Origin: JADZAI01 sp964390465 | Lineage (GTDB): Bacteria; Pseudomonadota; Alphaproteobacteria; Micropepsales; Micropepsaceae | NCBI GenBank assembly: GCA_964390465.1 | Contig: CAYMIJ010000001.1 | Location: 186,001 to 250,000, forward strand | DNA: 64,000 nucleotides | Direction: 5' to 3' | Shown: one piece after another, positions 44,082 to 52,885 of the stretch | How the letters are laid out: the number at the start of each line of letters is the position of its first letter | Numbering within the stretch: position 1 is the first letter of the stretch | The notes under the pieces: model-generated | Seen by the model: only the letters and a program-made list of their open reading frames with translations | The model's database searches: none | What the model was told of the DNA's origin: nothing | Position numbers and translations under genes: made by a program

Positions 44082-44163
44082 CAGTTAGACCCCGTCTATT
44101 CGGGTCACACTCTAACTCAGATGCGTTAAAGGAGCGTGGCTTTGGCACTAAAGGTCATGCCAC

Positions 44164-46227
44164 CTAGCGCCCGCTTGATGCCATATTGAGTATGACACCA
44201 CATGTCTTCCCTGGGTCAGCTCGCAGTGCACGCACACACAAAGCGATATCATCTCTGGTAGTAACGCTTTCTCGCACAACCAATGCAATTTGCGAGACAC
44301 AAGCAGCAATGGAGCTGGCTTCCGGTGCCTCGGAAAGAGGGGCTCCCACAAAAAGTACATAGTCAAATTGGGTGCAGGCTGATGCAATAAGCTGGCTGAC
44401 AGCCTCTTGTGACAGCCGCAGATTCCTTGAGAGGGGTGTTTTTGCCATAGGCAGAAACTGAATACCTGTTTCAGCCTCTCCAACCAAAGCGGCCTTTAGT
44501 GTCGCCACGCCACTCAAAACTTCCGCCAGACCAATAGCAGCATCCGGTGCCGCGATCATAGTGAGCGACCTGCTGGTGCTGTCGGCATCAATAAGCAGCA
44601 CACTTTCGCCAGTCGAGACAATCGAGAGTGCGTAGTTGAGTGCTAAGGAAGCTGCACCATCCGCAGGGCCACACGGTGCCAGCAGAGCCGACGCTTCATG
44701 TGACCGGACCAAACCATCTCGCAACCGCGCCCGCAGTAAGCGCACTGCATACTCGTAAGAACCATCAGGCCCGACAGTTCTGGCTCCGGCAACAGGTACA
44801 CTGGCAAAGACATCAAACCCTGCACGGCGTAGTGCTGATGCGCCGCGTATGCGACGGTCCAGGCCATCGCGAATAATGGCCGCCGCCGCGCCGAGCCCCA
44901 GTCCCAGAAAAATTGCACCGGCCAGAATGAGCATGACTGGAGGTGAAGTTGATGACGATGGCAGGGTGGCGCGGCCCTTGATTCGCGTAGCTGAGAGGGC
45001 AAGTTGCTCCTGCTCTGACGTTTCCTTGGCGCGCTTAAGCACTTCTTCGTAAAGGAGGCGAACTGTGTCAGCTTCACGCTGCAGCTGACGCAGTTCAATC
45101 TGTGCAGCCGTATCAAGTTTGTCCTGCCCAGTCAGTTCATCAAGCTGTCGTTCCAACGTAGCGACATCCCGCCGGGCAATTTCATATTCGTTCTTAGCAG
45201 AATCGCGGATGCGGGCAATTTCTGCATTGATCTGACGTTCAATGCTCGCGATTTCATCACGCACCGCGATAATCTGCGGGTGACGCTCGCCATATTTGGC
45301 AAGCAGGTCGGCCTCTCGCCGCCGTGCATCTGAAAGCTGCGCACGCAGTGAGGATACGGTGGGTGAATTGAGTGCGTCCGGAACCGCATCGGCCCCGCCA
45401 TTCTTCAACGCTTCGTATTTTGCTTGTGCTGTGGCTAGACGGGCACGCGCAGCAATAAGACTCTGGTTAAGAGCCTGAAGCTGCTGCTCCGTAATAGTTC
45501 CACCACTAGGCCCGACCAGACCTTTGCTTTCACGGTACCGTTGTACGCGTTCGTCAGCACGTCTCACTTCACTTTCAAGCGAGGCCAAGCGGGCATTCAA
45601 TGCCTCAGTTGCCCGGCGGCTATAGTCCATGGCAGCTTCGGTTTGGTCTTCAATATAAGCGTCCATCACGGCATTGACGATATCTCGCGCCGTTTCGGGG
45701 GAACCTGCGGACCCTTTGATATCGACTATATACGTCTTATCAGCACGCAAGACAGATATGCGCTTGTATAGACGATCTGCTGCAGCGCCTTTGCGCTTCT
45801 CCAAATCGCTGCTTGAACCGCCAAACTCAGCAATATCGGCAAGCCCCAATCGGTCTATGACCTTCTTCAACACTGAAGGTGAAGTTATGACCCGAACCTG
45901 ACTTTCCACCATACCCTGATCATAGCCGGCCCCAGCGGGTTGTGTTTCTTTACCCAAAACCCGGTTGTCACGCGGATCAAGATACATAAGCCCCGCAGCA
46001 GTATAAAGTTTCGGGGAGACCATCAGAAAAGCCAGCGCGGCTGCCATCACGAGAGCAGCAACCGTTGCCAGCGTGAGCCAGCGCCGTTTGAAAATTTCGA
46101 TAAGACTGAAAAGATCAATGCCACCTGATGTGCCAGATTCAGAAAACGGATCCGCCTGAACCGCCAGTGTGCCTGGCAGGCCGGACGTTTTCGGAACTGC
46201 TTTTGTCGCAAGCACAGCCGCGCGCAT
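44164..46227 (-). CDS. Wzz/Wzc-like polysaccharide co-polymerase with degenerate tyrosine-kinase domain
   Basis: A 687-residue inner-membrane protein. TM1 is about residues 51-70 and TM2 about 430-452, enclosing a Wzz domain and long coiled coils (residues 200-420). The cytoplasmic end resembles BY-kinases: Walker A' is VLLIDADS (543-550). However, the Walker A region (LAPCGPADGAAS, 516-527) lacks GK[ST], the Walker B region is VLFVGAP instead of VIIDTPP, and no Tyr cluster ends the protein. It probably controls chain length and export but not by autophosphorylation. AGAGGTTGGTGG precedes the ATG. Confidence 0.9.
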   Translation of the reverse strand: MRAAVLATKAVPKTSGLPGTLAVQADPFSESGTSGGIDLFSLIEIFKRRWLTLATVAALVMAAALAFLMVSPKLYTAAGLMYLDPRDNRVLGKETQPAGAGYDQGMVESQVRVITSPSVLKKVIDRLGLADIAEFGGSSSDLEKRKGAAADRLYKRISVLRADKTYIVDIKGSAGSPETARDIVNAVMDAYIEDQTEAAMDYSRRATEALNARLASLESEVRRADERVQRYRESKGLVGPSGGTITEQQLQALNQSLIAARARLATAQAKYEALKNGGADAVPDALNSPTVSSLRAQLSDARRREADLLAKYGERHPQIIAVRDEIASIERQINAEIARIRDSAKNEYEIARRDVATLERQLDELTGQDKLDTAAQIELRQLQREADTVRLLYEEVLKRAKETSEQEQLALSATRIKGRATLPSSSTSPPVMLILAGAIFLGLGLGAAAAIIRDGLDRRIRGASALRRAGFDVFASVPVAGARTVGPDGSYEYAVRLLRARLRDGLVRSHEASALLAPCGPADGAASLALNYALSIVSTGESVLLIDADSTSRSLTMIAAPDAAIGLAEVLSGVATLKAALVGEAETGIQFLPMAKTPLSRNLRLSQEAVSQLIASACTQFDYVLFVGAPLSEAPEASSIAACVSQIALVVRESVTTRDDIALCVRALRADPGKTCGVILNMASSGR

Positions 46228-46324
46228 CCACCAACCTCTAACAACGCCGCGTTTCAACAGGTGTATTTGGCGACCACCAGCCAACACAGCTGAACGAAGC
46301 AGAACAAGCCGAAGCGCTACGCGC

Positions 46325-47068
46325 TCACCGGCTGGTTCGGGACGTCAGTAAACGACTAATAAACTTAACATTTCCCAAAATATAGCGCTTCCAGAGGCGC
46401 CTTGGCTCAAGAAGGAGCCGCCAAACCCACTCCAGCCGCATCGCTCTGACCCATCGCGGTGCCCGCGCGACACGACCAGCCAAGAAATCGAAGAGTGCTC
46501 CGACGCCAATCGCCATCTCGCAATTCATCGTTTCGAAATATTCGTTAATAAAAAACTCCTGACCGGGGTTCCCTAGAGCCACCAGAACCAGATCGGCTTT
46601 TACGGCTGCGATACTATCAGCCACGCCCGCCGCTTCTGACTTCGTGAAAAAGCCATTACGCACACCAACATAGTCATGTTGTGGAGCGATCTTCCTGAGC
46701 GTGGCCACAGCGGCTTCTGCCACACCCGGTTGAGCCCCGATCAGAAACACCCGGCGCGGACCATCTAAACCCGCCAACAAGGCGGGTGTGAAATCCGTTC
46801 CATTGAGGTTTTCCGGGAAGCTCTGGCCATGAAGCCACCGACTGGCAATAGCAACACCCGCGCCGTCATTGAGGACGACAAACGACTGAAGAATCCGTCT
46901 GAATGCGGGGTCTGCCGCAACCAGATTTGAAGTGTGCGCATTGAGATAAGCGAGCTTGAGGCGTTCACCCGCTGCCAGCCGTCCAGCCAGCACGGCAATC
47001 ATGTTGGGGGTTGTGGCGGACGTAACCTGAATACCCATGATGTCGCGCGTAATGACGTCTTGCCTCAT
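46325..47068 (-). CDS. WecG/TagA/CpsF-family glycosyltransferase (GT26)
   Basis: A 247-residue GT26 enzyme. The family motifs are YLNAHTSNLVAA, VLNDGAGVAIASRWL, FLIGAQPGVAEAA, LVLVALGNPGQEFFI and the basic C-terminal region RAPRWVRAMRLEWVWRLLLE with EPRRLWKRYI, which contacts the membrane. In Caulobacter holdfast synthesis the HfsJ protein belongs to this family. It transfers the second sugar onto the lipid-linked one, typically a ManNAc-like residue. Its ATG overlaps the stop of the upstream GT4 gene as ATGA. Confidence 0.94.
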   Translation of the reverse strand: MRQDVITRDIMGIQVTSATTPNMIAVLAGRLAAGERLKLAYLNAHTSNLVAADPAFRRILQSFVVLNDGAGVAIASRWLHGQSFPENLNGTDFTPALLAGLDGPRRVFLIGAQPGVAEAAVATLRKIAPQHDYVGVRNGFFTKSEAAGVADSIAAVKADLVLVALGNPGQEFFINEYFETMNCEMAIGVGALFDFLAGRVARAPRWVRAMRLEWVWRLLLEPRRLWKRYILGNVKFISRLLTSRTSR

Positions 47069-48138
47069 GCTGGCGCCACCTCGCGAATTAACGCCTCGTA
47101 CCTATCGAGTGCGTTATCGACCGAAAACACGTCGGCTCGGGCTCTATGCTTTGCTGGGTCACCTGGATCAGTCAGCACAGTCTCGAGCGCGCTCGCCACG
47201 GCTTCGTGATCCGCAATGGGTACCAGACGACCAAAACGCCCACCTTCCAGGATTTCATCTGGCCCGCCGCAGCGAGTTGCCACAACGGGCAAGCCATACC
47301 CCATAGCTTCGACCAGAACATTGCCGAAAGCTTCGGTTTTTGACGTCAGAGCCAGCATTTTCGCATTGGCATAGTGATGCCACGGCTCATTTACATAACC
47401 AAGAAACCGCACCCGATTGGATAGTCCAAGACTGCTTGCTAGTGCGGTGAGTGCTGAGCGCTCAGGCCCATCGCCCAAAATGTCGAGCGAGGCAGGTACG
47501 CGGCAGGCGGCCACAGCTCTTAGCAAGGTCGGATAGTCTTTTTCTGGAACCAGTCTACCCACGGCCAAAATTCTGTTCTCACGTGCGTGCAAAACCTCGC
47601 GTGTAGGCACCGCCATGATTGCAGGTAGATGGATTCCATTGGGAATTGTCACAGTCCTTGACGGATGCGCCCAAAAGCGGTGGCGGAGATAATCACGCAA
47701 GTCAGTCGAGACTGCGATAGTGCGTGCTGACATGCGGCTGGTGAGCGGTGTCAACGCGTAGGTAAGTCGGCCAAGGAAGCGCTGCTCGGCATCCATTCGG
47801 CCGTGTGCCGACAACACGGCAGGGCCGCGCCATGATGACATCATGCGGCCGGCCAGTAGCTTCAGGTTTGATGCCCCGACAGCCGCGAAGGCGACCTTGG
47901 GCTGCTCGCGTGACAGGAAGTGCGCAATGTTGCGTGTGGCTTTCCAGTGGCCCTGTCCGAAGACGACCCGCTTCATGTCTGGCGGAAGCAAGCCTTCATT
48001 TTCCGGCGCTTCGAAGTCGACTCCAAACGTAACCTCCCAGCCACGTTCGTGCAGCCCTTTGGCCATCAACGCCCAAACGCGCTCGGCACCACCGCCGACG
48101 AGTCCATGCGTGTAAAATAGAAGTTTGCCGTTAGTCAT
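47065..48138 (-). CDS. Glycosyltransferase family 4
   Basis: A 357-residue GT-B enzyme. The N-terminus HGLVGGGAERVWALMAKGL is the classic GT4 acceptor-side loop. The C-terminal half has ILAVGRLVPEKDYPTLLRA, LDILGDGPERSAL and TEAFGNVLVEAMGYGLPVVA (the E-x7-E motif). It uses a nucleotide sugar to extend the lipid-linked unit. It is the first gene of a minus-strand set (GT4, GT26, then the co-polymerase 97 bases on) and diverges from the beta-propeller gene. Confidence 0.94.
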   Translation of the reverse strand: MTNGKLLFYTHGLVGGGAERVWALMAKGLHERGWEVTFGVDFEAPENEGLLPPDMKRVVFGQGHWKATRNIAHFLSREQPKVAFAAVGASNLKLLAGRMMSSWRGPAVLSAHGRMDAEQRFLGRLTYALTPLTSRMSARTIAVSTDLRDYLRHRFWAHPSRTVTIPNGIHLPAIMAVPTREVLHARENRILAVGRLVPEKDYPTLLRAVAACRVPASLDILGDGPERSALTALASSLGLSNRVRFLGYVNEPWHHYANAKMLALTSKTEAFGNVLVEAMGYGLPVVATRCGGPDEILEGGRFGRLVPIADHEAVASALETVLTDPGDPAKHRARADVFSVDNALDRYEALIREVAPA

Positions 48139-48238
48139 ATTTCAACAGCAGCAATGTAAACATATGTGGGTTGTTTATGAACTTTGACAGCAATCATAGC
48201 GACCCGCCTCAAAACTACATCAAAACGTCAGACAGACT

Positions 48239-49738
48239 GTGTCCGCGCGAAGCCTTAACATCCTGATGACGATGGACCCTGCGCGGTCCCGACAGTGGCA
48301 CAAGCTTCTTGCGGAAGCGTTGCGCCGGTCGGGTCACCGGGTCAATTTTGCAGTTGCGCCTGTATCCGTACCCATGACGCGAGAAGCACGGCTGGTGCAG
48401 CGGTTGGATCGCCTGGGTGGAGCCAATGGCGACACTTCGCCGGGCAGCCACTGGCAGCCGCCCGCAGCAGATGGTGACGGCCTTGCAGACACATATGATC
48501 TTGAGATCAATCTTTCTGGCCAGTCCAGCACCAGCCGGGCACCCATCAGCCTGCACCCCAGTTATGCCGGACAGATGCGCGAGGAGTGCGCTATCGCAGC
48601 GATCATCAAGGGACACAAACCGGGTATCGGCATCGTAGACAGCCGGGCCGTAGATCGCCCCATGGCCATAGCTGCTGCCATCGAAGCGCCCCATCGCATC
48701 AACAATGCGATGGACAATATCGCTGCACGGCTTCTTTCTGCCATGGAACATGCCGTTATGCGTGTGGCGCGCGGTGAGACGATTGCCAACCCTGCCGATA
48801 AGCCCTTGATGGCCCCACCCGAGCACTGCACGGCGCGCGATATCAACTGGCTGCGATATATGATGCGCCGCGTGATAGTGCGCATGTTTAACAGAAGACC
48901 CCATTGGTATGTTGGCTGGCGGCACACCAATGCTGCTTCCCCGTCGATTCAAGAAACCGCACGCATGCCCGACGTGACATGGCGTCGGCTGGAAGATGAC
49001 GGGCAACGTTTCTATGCCGACCCGTTTGTCTTCTGTCATGAAGGCCGGACATGGCTGTTTGTCGAAGAATATCCGCTGTCGACAGCCAAGGGCATCATTT
49101 CGGTCGTTGAGATGGGGACCGACGGGCCGATTGGCAAGCCCGTGCCGGTGCTGGAGCGCGAAGGTCACCTTTCATATCCCTTTGTCTTCGAGCGTGACGG
49201 CAAGATCTGGATGATCCCGGAAAGCGCATCGATCAAGACTGTCGATCTGTATGAAGCGGAAGATTTCCCCTTCAAGTGGCGTCACCACAGCACACTCTTA
49301 AGCGGGATCGAAGTTGGGGACGCCACTATAGTCGAGCATGACGAGCGGCTGTGGATGTTCGGCACGGTAGGTGGTGGCGGCGCATCCAGTTGGGATGCAT
49401 TGCATATATGGTCAAGCAAGCATTTGGACGGACCTTGGACCCCGCACCCGAAAAACCCGGTTCTGCTCGATGCGCGATCTGCGCGGCCTGCAGGCATGTT
49501 TTTCAGGCGCAATGGCGAATTATGGCGTCCGGCGCAGGATTGTTCGGAAATCTATGGAGGCGCGCTGGCTTTATGCCGTGTCGTGCGCCTGGATGAAGAA
49601 CATTTCGAGCAGCGCGTTGAGACTGTGCTGAAACCCGATCAGGCCAAAAACTGGCCAGCGATCGGGTTTCATACACTGAATCAATGCCTTGACATCGAAG
49701 TGATCGACAGCTGCGAACACCGCCGCGCCGGACTTTAG
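48239..49738 (+). CDS. Formyltransferase-like/beta-propeller protein (glucosamine inositolphosphorylceramide transferase N-terminal-like)
   Basis: A 499-residue protein in two parts. Residues 1-200 are a weak Rossmann-like region (LNILMTMDPARSRQWHKLL, LEINLSGQSST) that resembles the formyltransferase-like half of longer homologues but lacks a clear catalytic HxSLLP motif. Residues 225-495 form a five-bladed propeller-like region with repeats such as FYADPFVFCHEGRTWLFVEE, SYPFVFERDGKIWMIPES and GDATIVEHDERLWMFGT. Such proteins occur in polysaccharide loci; their reaction is not established. A GTG is the start; the stop is 3 bases from the efp stop. Confidence 0.75.
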   Translation: MSARSLNILMTMDPARSRQWHKLLAEALRRSGHRVNFAVAPVSVPMTREARLVQRLDRLGGANGDTSPGSHWQPPAADGDGLADTYDLEINLSGQSSTSRAPISLHPSYAGQMREECAIAAIIKGHKPGIGIVDSRAVDRPMAIAAAIEAPHRINNAMDNIAARLLSAMEHAVMRVARGETIANPADKPLMAPPEHCTARDINWLRYMMRRVIVRMFNRRPHWYVGWRHTNAASPSIQETARMPDVTWRRLEDDGQRFYADPFVFCHEGRTWLFVEEYPLSTAKGIISVVEMGTDGPIGKPVPVLEREGHLSYPFVFERDGKIWMIPESASIKTVDLYEAEDFPFKWRHHSTLLSGIEVGDATIVEHDERLWMFGTVGGGGASSWDALHIWSSKHLDGPWTPHPKNPVLLDARSARPAGMFFRRNGELWRPAQDCSEIYGGALALCRVVRLDEEHFEQRVETVLKPDQAKNWPAIGFHTLNQCLDIEVIDSCEHRRAGL

Positions 49739-49741
49739 CCG

Positions 49742-50314
49742 TCAGTCCTTGGCGCGTTCGACGTAGGTGCCGTCCGCCGTATTCACGACGATGCGCGTAC
49801 CAGCCGAGACATGCGGCGGCACGGCGCTTTTCACACCATTGGACAGCAGCGCCGGCTTGTAGGACGAGGTCGCCGTCTGGCCCTTGGTGACTGGCTCGGT
49901 CTCCACGATTTCGAGAATGACGCGCTGCGGCAGTTCCACGGAAATCGGCGCGTCGTTGAAGACGGCGATTTCGCACTTCATGTTTTCCTGCAGGTAAGCG
50001 GCCTGATCGCCGATAATGTCCTTCGGCACCTGCAGCTGTTCATAGTTTTCCTGGTTCATGAAGACGAAATAGTCGCCATCGTCATAGAGATAGGTGTAGT
50101 CGCGATGGTCGATCTGCGCCTTTTCCACCTGATCGGTCGTCTTGTAACGCTGGGTCGTCTTCACCCCGTCCGAGATGCGGCGCATGTCGATCTGCGTCGT
50201 GGGCGTGCCCTTGCCAGGGAAGAAGCTTTCCGCCGTCAACACGACGTAAAGCCGCCCATCGTCCAGCTCCAGAACATTGCCTTTACGCACATTGCTTGCG
50301 ATGACCTTGACCAC
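49742..50314 (-). CDS. efp: Elongation factor P
   Basis: A 190-residue three-domain EF-P that relieves ribosome stalling at polyproline. Domain I holds the modified loop FFPGKGTPTT, with Lys35 as the residue beta-lysylated by EpmA. C-terminal domain has VVNTADGTYVERA, the usual ending. The start is a GTG with a perfect AGGAGG 5 bases upstream; an antisense frame continues beyond it but is not the gene. The modification genes epmA and epmB are encoded divergently just across a 60-base gap. Confidence 0.97.
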   Translation of the reverse strand: MVKVIASNVRKGNVLELDDGRLYVVLTAESFFPGKGTPTTQIDMRRISDGVKTTQRYKTTDQVEKAQIDHRDYTYLYDDGDYFVFMNQENYEQLQVPKDIIGDQAAYLQENMKCEIAVFNDAPISVELPQRVILEIVETEPVTKGQTATSSYKPALLSNGVKSAVPPHVSAGTRIVVNTADGTYVERAKD

Positions 50315-50319
50315 AAAAT

Positions 50320-50325
50320 CCTCCT
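50320..50325 (-). promoter_or_regulatory. Consensus ribosome binding site fixing the efp GTG start
   Basis: AGGAGG on the minus strand is 5 bases before the GTG codon. It decides the start in a frame that stays open far upstream. Confidence 0.85.
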
Positions 50326-50374
50326 GACACACACGGCAGCCAGTGCGGCCAAGGTGCGAACTCAACGGTGAACG

Positions 50375-51430
50375 GTGAAAAACCCGGCGGGTCATATACT
50401 TTCGCAAGCCTCGCGCCAAGCGCCCTGGTGGCGGCCGGACAGCCACGCTGACCGCAAGCCGTTTCTGGAGGTGCGGGCGGGGCTGCGCCGAAAAGTGCGC
50501 AGCTGGTTTGAGGCCGAAGGGTTCACCGAGGTCGAAACCGCCCTGCTCCAGACCTCGCCCTGTGCCGAAACCCATCTGCATGGCTTTGAAACCAAACGAT
50601 TTTTCCCCGACGGGAGCCACGCCACCCACTACCTGCCCACCTCGCCGGAGTTTTCGGCAAAGAAACTGTTGGCGGCCGGTGAAACCAGGATTTTTGAGCT
50701 GGCCCGCGCTTTTCGCAACCGTGAGGCCAGCCCCATTCATGCCGCCGAGTTCACCATGCTGGAATGGTACAGAGCGGGTGCGCCCTATGCACAGGTGATC
50801 GAGGACACGCTGGCGATCATCGCCCTTGCCGGTGAAACCCTGCGCCATCAAGGCCATGCGGCTGACACGGCCCAGGTAGAGCGGCTGACGCTGGCAGATG
50901 CCTTCGCGCGCCATGCCGGGATTGATCTTCTTGCTACGCTGACCAATGACGGCGCGCCGCTGCGCGAGCCGATGGCACTGGCCGCCCAACGCGCAGGCGT
51001 CATGATCGCGGACGACGACACATGGCCGGATATTTTCACAAGAGTGATGGCCGAACGCATTGAGCCTGCGCTCAGCCCGGAACGATTGACGGTGCTTTTT
51101 GAATATCCCGCACCAGAGGCGGCGCTTGCCCGCCGAACGCCGCACGATGCGCGGGTTGCGGAACGCTTCGAGGTGTATGCCTGCGGGGTCGAGCTGGCCA
51201 ATGGTTTTGGCGAGCTGACAAACGCTGCCGAACAGCGCCACCGGTATGAGGTGGCGATGGCCGAAAAGCTGCGCCTTTATGGTGAGACTTATCCCATTGA
51301 CGAAGATTTCCTCGCGGCGCTGGAGATCATGCCTGACGCCAGCGGCGTGGCGCTGGGTTTTGACCGACTGGTGATGCTGGCAAGCGGCGCGGCGCGCATC
51401 GAGCAGGTGCTGTGGACGCCGCCCCAATGA
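50375..51430 (+). CDS. epmA: EF-P lysine aminoacylase (class II LysRS-like)
   Basis: A 351-residue homologue of the class II lysyl-tRNA synthetase core without the anticodon domain, the EpmA/GenX/PoxA architecture. Motif 2 is FELARAFRNREASPIHAAEFTMLEWY; motif 3 is SGVALGFDRLVML. It activates beta-lysine and transfers it to the conserved Lys of EF-P. A GTG is the likely start. The gene is divergent from efp and its stop overlaps epmB as ATGA, so the three form one modification module. Confidence 0.95.
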   Translation: MKNPAGHILSQASRQAPWWRPDSHADRKPFLEVRAGLRRKVRSWFEAEGFTEVETALLQTSPCAETHLHGFETKRFFPDGSHATHYLPTSPEFSAKKLLAAGETRIFELARAFRNREASPIHAAEFTMLEWYRAGAPYAQVIEDTLAIIALAGETLRHQGHAADTAQVERLTLADAFARHAGIDLLATLTNDGAPLREPMALAAQRAGVMIADDDTWPDIFTRVMAERIEPALSPERLTVLFEYPAPEAALARRTPHDARVAERFEVYACGVELANGFGELTNAAEQRHRYEVAMAEKLRLYGETYPIDEDFLAALEIMPDASGVALGFDRLVMLASGAARIEQVLWTPPQ

Positions 51431-52452
51431 CGATCCGCGATGTCAAAGCACTGGTGGCGGCGGGACTGGCTGACGACAGCAGCGCCATGCGTGAAGCCGC
51501 TACGCGCTTCGCCATTGCCATAACGCCTGATCTGGTGCGGCTGATCGACAGGCCCGATCCGCACGACCCCATTGCGCGTCAATTTGTGCCTTCCGCGCAT
51601 GAACTGAGCGTGTTGCCGCGGGAAATAGCCGATCCGATTGGCGATGACGCGCATTCGCCGGTGCCCGGCATCGTGCATCGCTATGCCAACCGCGTGCTGC
51701 TGAAAGTCATCAGCGTCTGCCCGGTTTATTGCCGCTTCTGTTTCCGGCGCGAGATGATCGGCCCGGCCAGCGAAGCGCCGCTGACCGGCGGAGCATTGGA
51801 GGCGGCGCTCGCCTATATCGGCGCACATGATGAGATCAGCGAGGTCATCATGACCGGAGGCGATCCATTCATGCTGTCGGAGCGGCGGGCGCGCGAGATC
51901 ACCGAACGGCTGGAGGCGCTGGCGCATATCAAGGTGCTGCGCTGGCATACGCGCGTGCCTGTCGCGGAACCGGCGCGCGTGAGCCCCGACTTCGTCAAGG
52001 CGATCACCCCGCAACGGGGGGCTGGGTGGGTCGCTATCCATGCCAATCACCCACGCGAACTGACCGATGAGGCGCGCGCCGCCTTCGCCCGGATGCGGCA
52101 GGCGGGCCTCACCCTTGTCAGCCAGAGCGTCCTGCTGAAAGGCGTGAATGACGATGTGGAGACACTGGCCGCGTTGATGGACGGTTTCGTGCAGGCGGGC
52201 GTGAAGCCTTATTATCTGCACCATGCCGACCTTGCGCCGGGCACCAGCCATTTCCGTACGACCATCGCGGAGGGTCAGGCCCTGATGCGGCAGCTTCATG
52301 CACGTCTGAGCGGGCTGGCTATGCCGCATTATGTTCTCGACATTCCCGGCGGCGATTCAAAAGTGCCGCTGACCCCTGAAACGGTGCGCCAGACCGGCGA
52401 CGGAATTCAGGTTCAAAATGCCCGTGGCGCGTGGGTCGATTATCGCGGCTGA
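51427..52452 (+). CDS. epmB: EF-P beta-lysine-forming lysine 2,3-aminomutase (radical SAM, PLP)
   Basis: A 341-residue KamA-family radical SAM enzyme. The Fe-S motif is Cys98-x3-Cys102-x2-Cys105 in VCPVYCRFCFRREM. Substrate and PLP motifs include MTGGDPFML, YLHHADLAPGTSHF and the likely PLP Lys in DIPGGDSKVPL. EpmB converts (S)-alpha-lysine to (R)-beta-lysine for EpmA. The C-terminal domain of true catabolic lysine aminomutases is absent, as in EpmB. The ATG is embedded in the epmA stop. Confidence 0.95.
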   Translation: MTIRDVKALVAAGLADDSSAMREAATRFAIAITPDLVRLIDRPDPHDPIARQFVPSAHELSVLPREIADPIGDDAHSPVPGIVHRYANRVLLKVISVCPVYCRFCFRREMIGPASEAPLTGGALEAALAYIGAHDEISEVIMTGGDPFMLSERRAREITERLEALAHIKVLRWHTRVPVAEPARVSPDFVKAITPQRGAGWVAIHANHPRELTDEARAAFARMRQAGLTLVSQSVLLKGVNDDVETLAALMDGFVQAGVKPYYLHHADLAPGTSHFRTTIAEGQALMRQLHARLSGLAMPHYVLDIPGGDSKVPLTPETVRQTGDGIQVQNARGAWVDYRG

Positions 52453-52613
52453 AGGCGGACTTTTTATTCGTTCCTCGATTTTGGGTTTTTAATTTCACGG
52501 TCGACGGGAAGACGTGTCTGCCTGATTTTTGGGCACTTACATGGCTGCGCGAAACTATATGACAATATTCCTTGATCATATTTCCAGATATATGTTCGTT
52601 CGTCATAAAGATG

Positions 52614-52637
52614 CCCCCCTCCCCCTCCTCCTTCCCC
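52614..52637. repeat. Homopyrimidine/homopurine tract
   Basis: Twenty-four consecutive C/T bases. On the minus strand this gives G runs of 4, 5 and 6 with two GG pairs between, a possible G-quadruplex or triplex former. Confidence 0.7.
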
Positions 52638-52698
52638 AGACTGGTTTTCAGGTCAGCCATGCATTGGCTGCAGGACGACCCTGCGCGCTTCAACCCAC

Positions 52699-52724
52699 AA
52701 ATATAGGAAGATCAGCCTATATTT
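52699..52724. promoter_or_regulatory. Inverted repeat, possible operator
   Basis: AAATATAGG and CCTATATTT are perfect inverted copies separated by 8 bases, spaced about one and a half helical turns centre to centre. It is roughly 160 bases upstream of pcp. The protein that would bind it is unknown. Confidence 0.45.
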
Positions 52725-52885
52725 CAATGCATGACCGGCCAGATAAATGGGCATGAAAACCTATGCCGGGACGACGAACGCGATGAGCTGCATCGCGTGC
52801 CCATCAACCGAGCGGCGCGCCATTGCACCGGGGAGGAGGTCAGATGAGATTTCCACGACCGGCGCCGGTGATGGTATGAAGCGCC

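Larger units (their letters stand above)
52453..52885. other. Long AT-rich intergenic region before pcp
   Basis: No convincing gene is present. The first 300 bases have T runs and AT-rich words unlike the flanks. They contain a 24-base homopyrimidine tract and a 9-base inverted repeat. The final 120 bases return to high GC and hold a GGGGAGGAGG site about 40 bases before the pcp start. A 75-codon open frame at 52529-52756 has no recognisable features. Confidence 0.6.

Noticed and set aside
48215..49168. A 317-codon minus-strand frame opposite the beta-propeller gene
   Set aside because: The plus strand encodes recognisable propeller repeats over the same interval; the antisense product has no family features.
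50315..51427. Upstream in-frame extension of the efp reading frame
   Set aside because: It runs antisense to epmA and begins before a perfect ribosome site and the conserved EF-P N-terminus, so translation should start at 50314.
52529..52756. A 75-codon frame in the AT-rich intergenic region
   Set aside because: No ribosome site, odd composition including the Pro/Leu run from the homopyrimidine tract, and no similarity I recognise.
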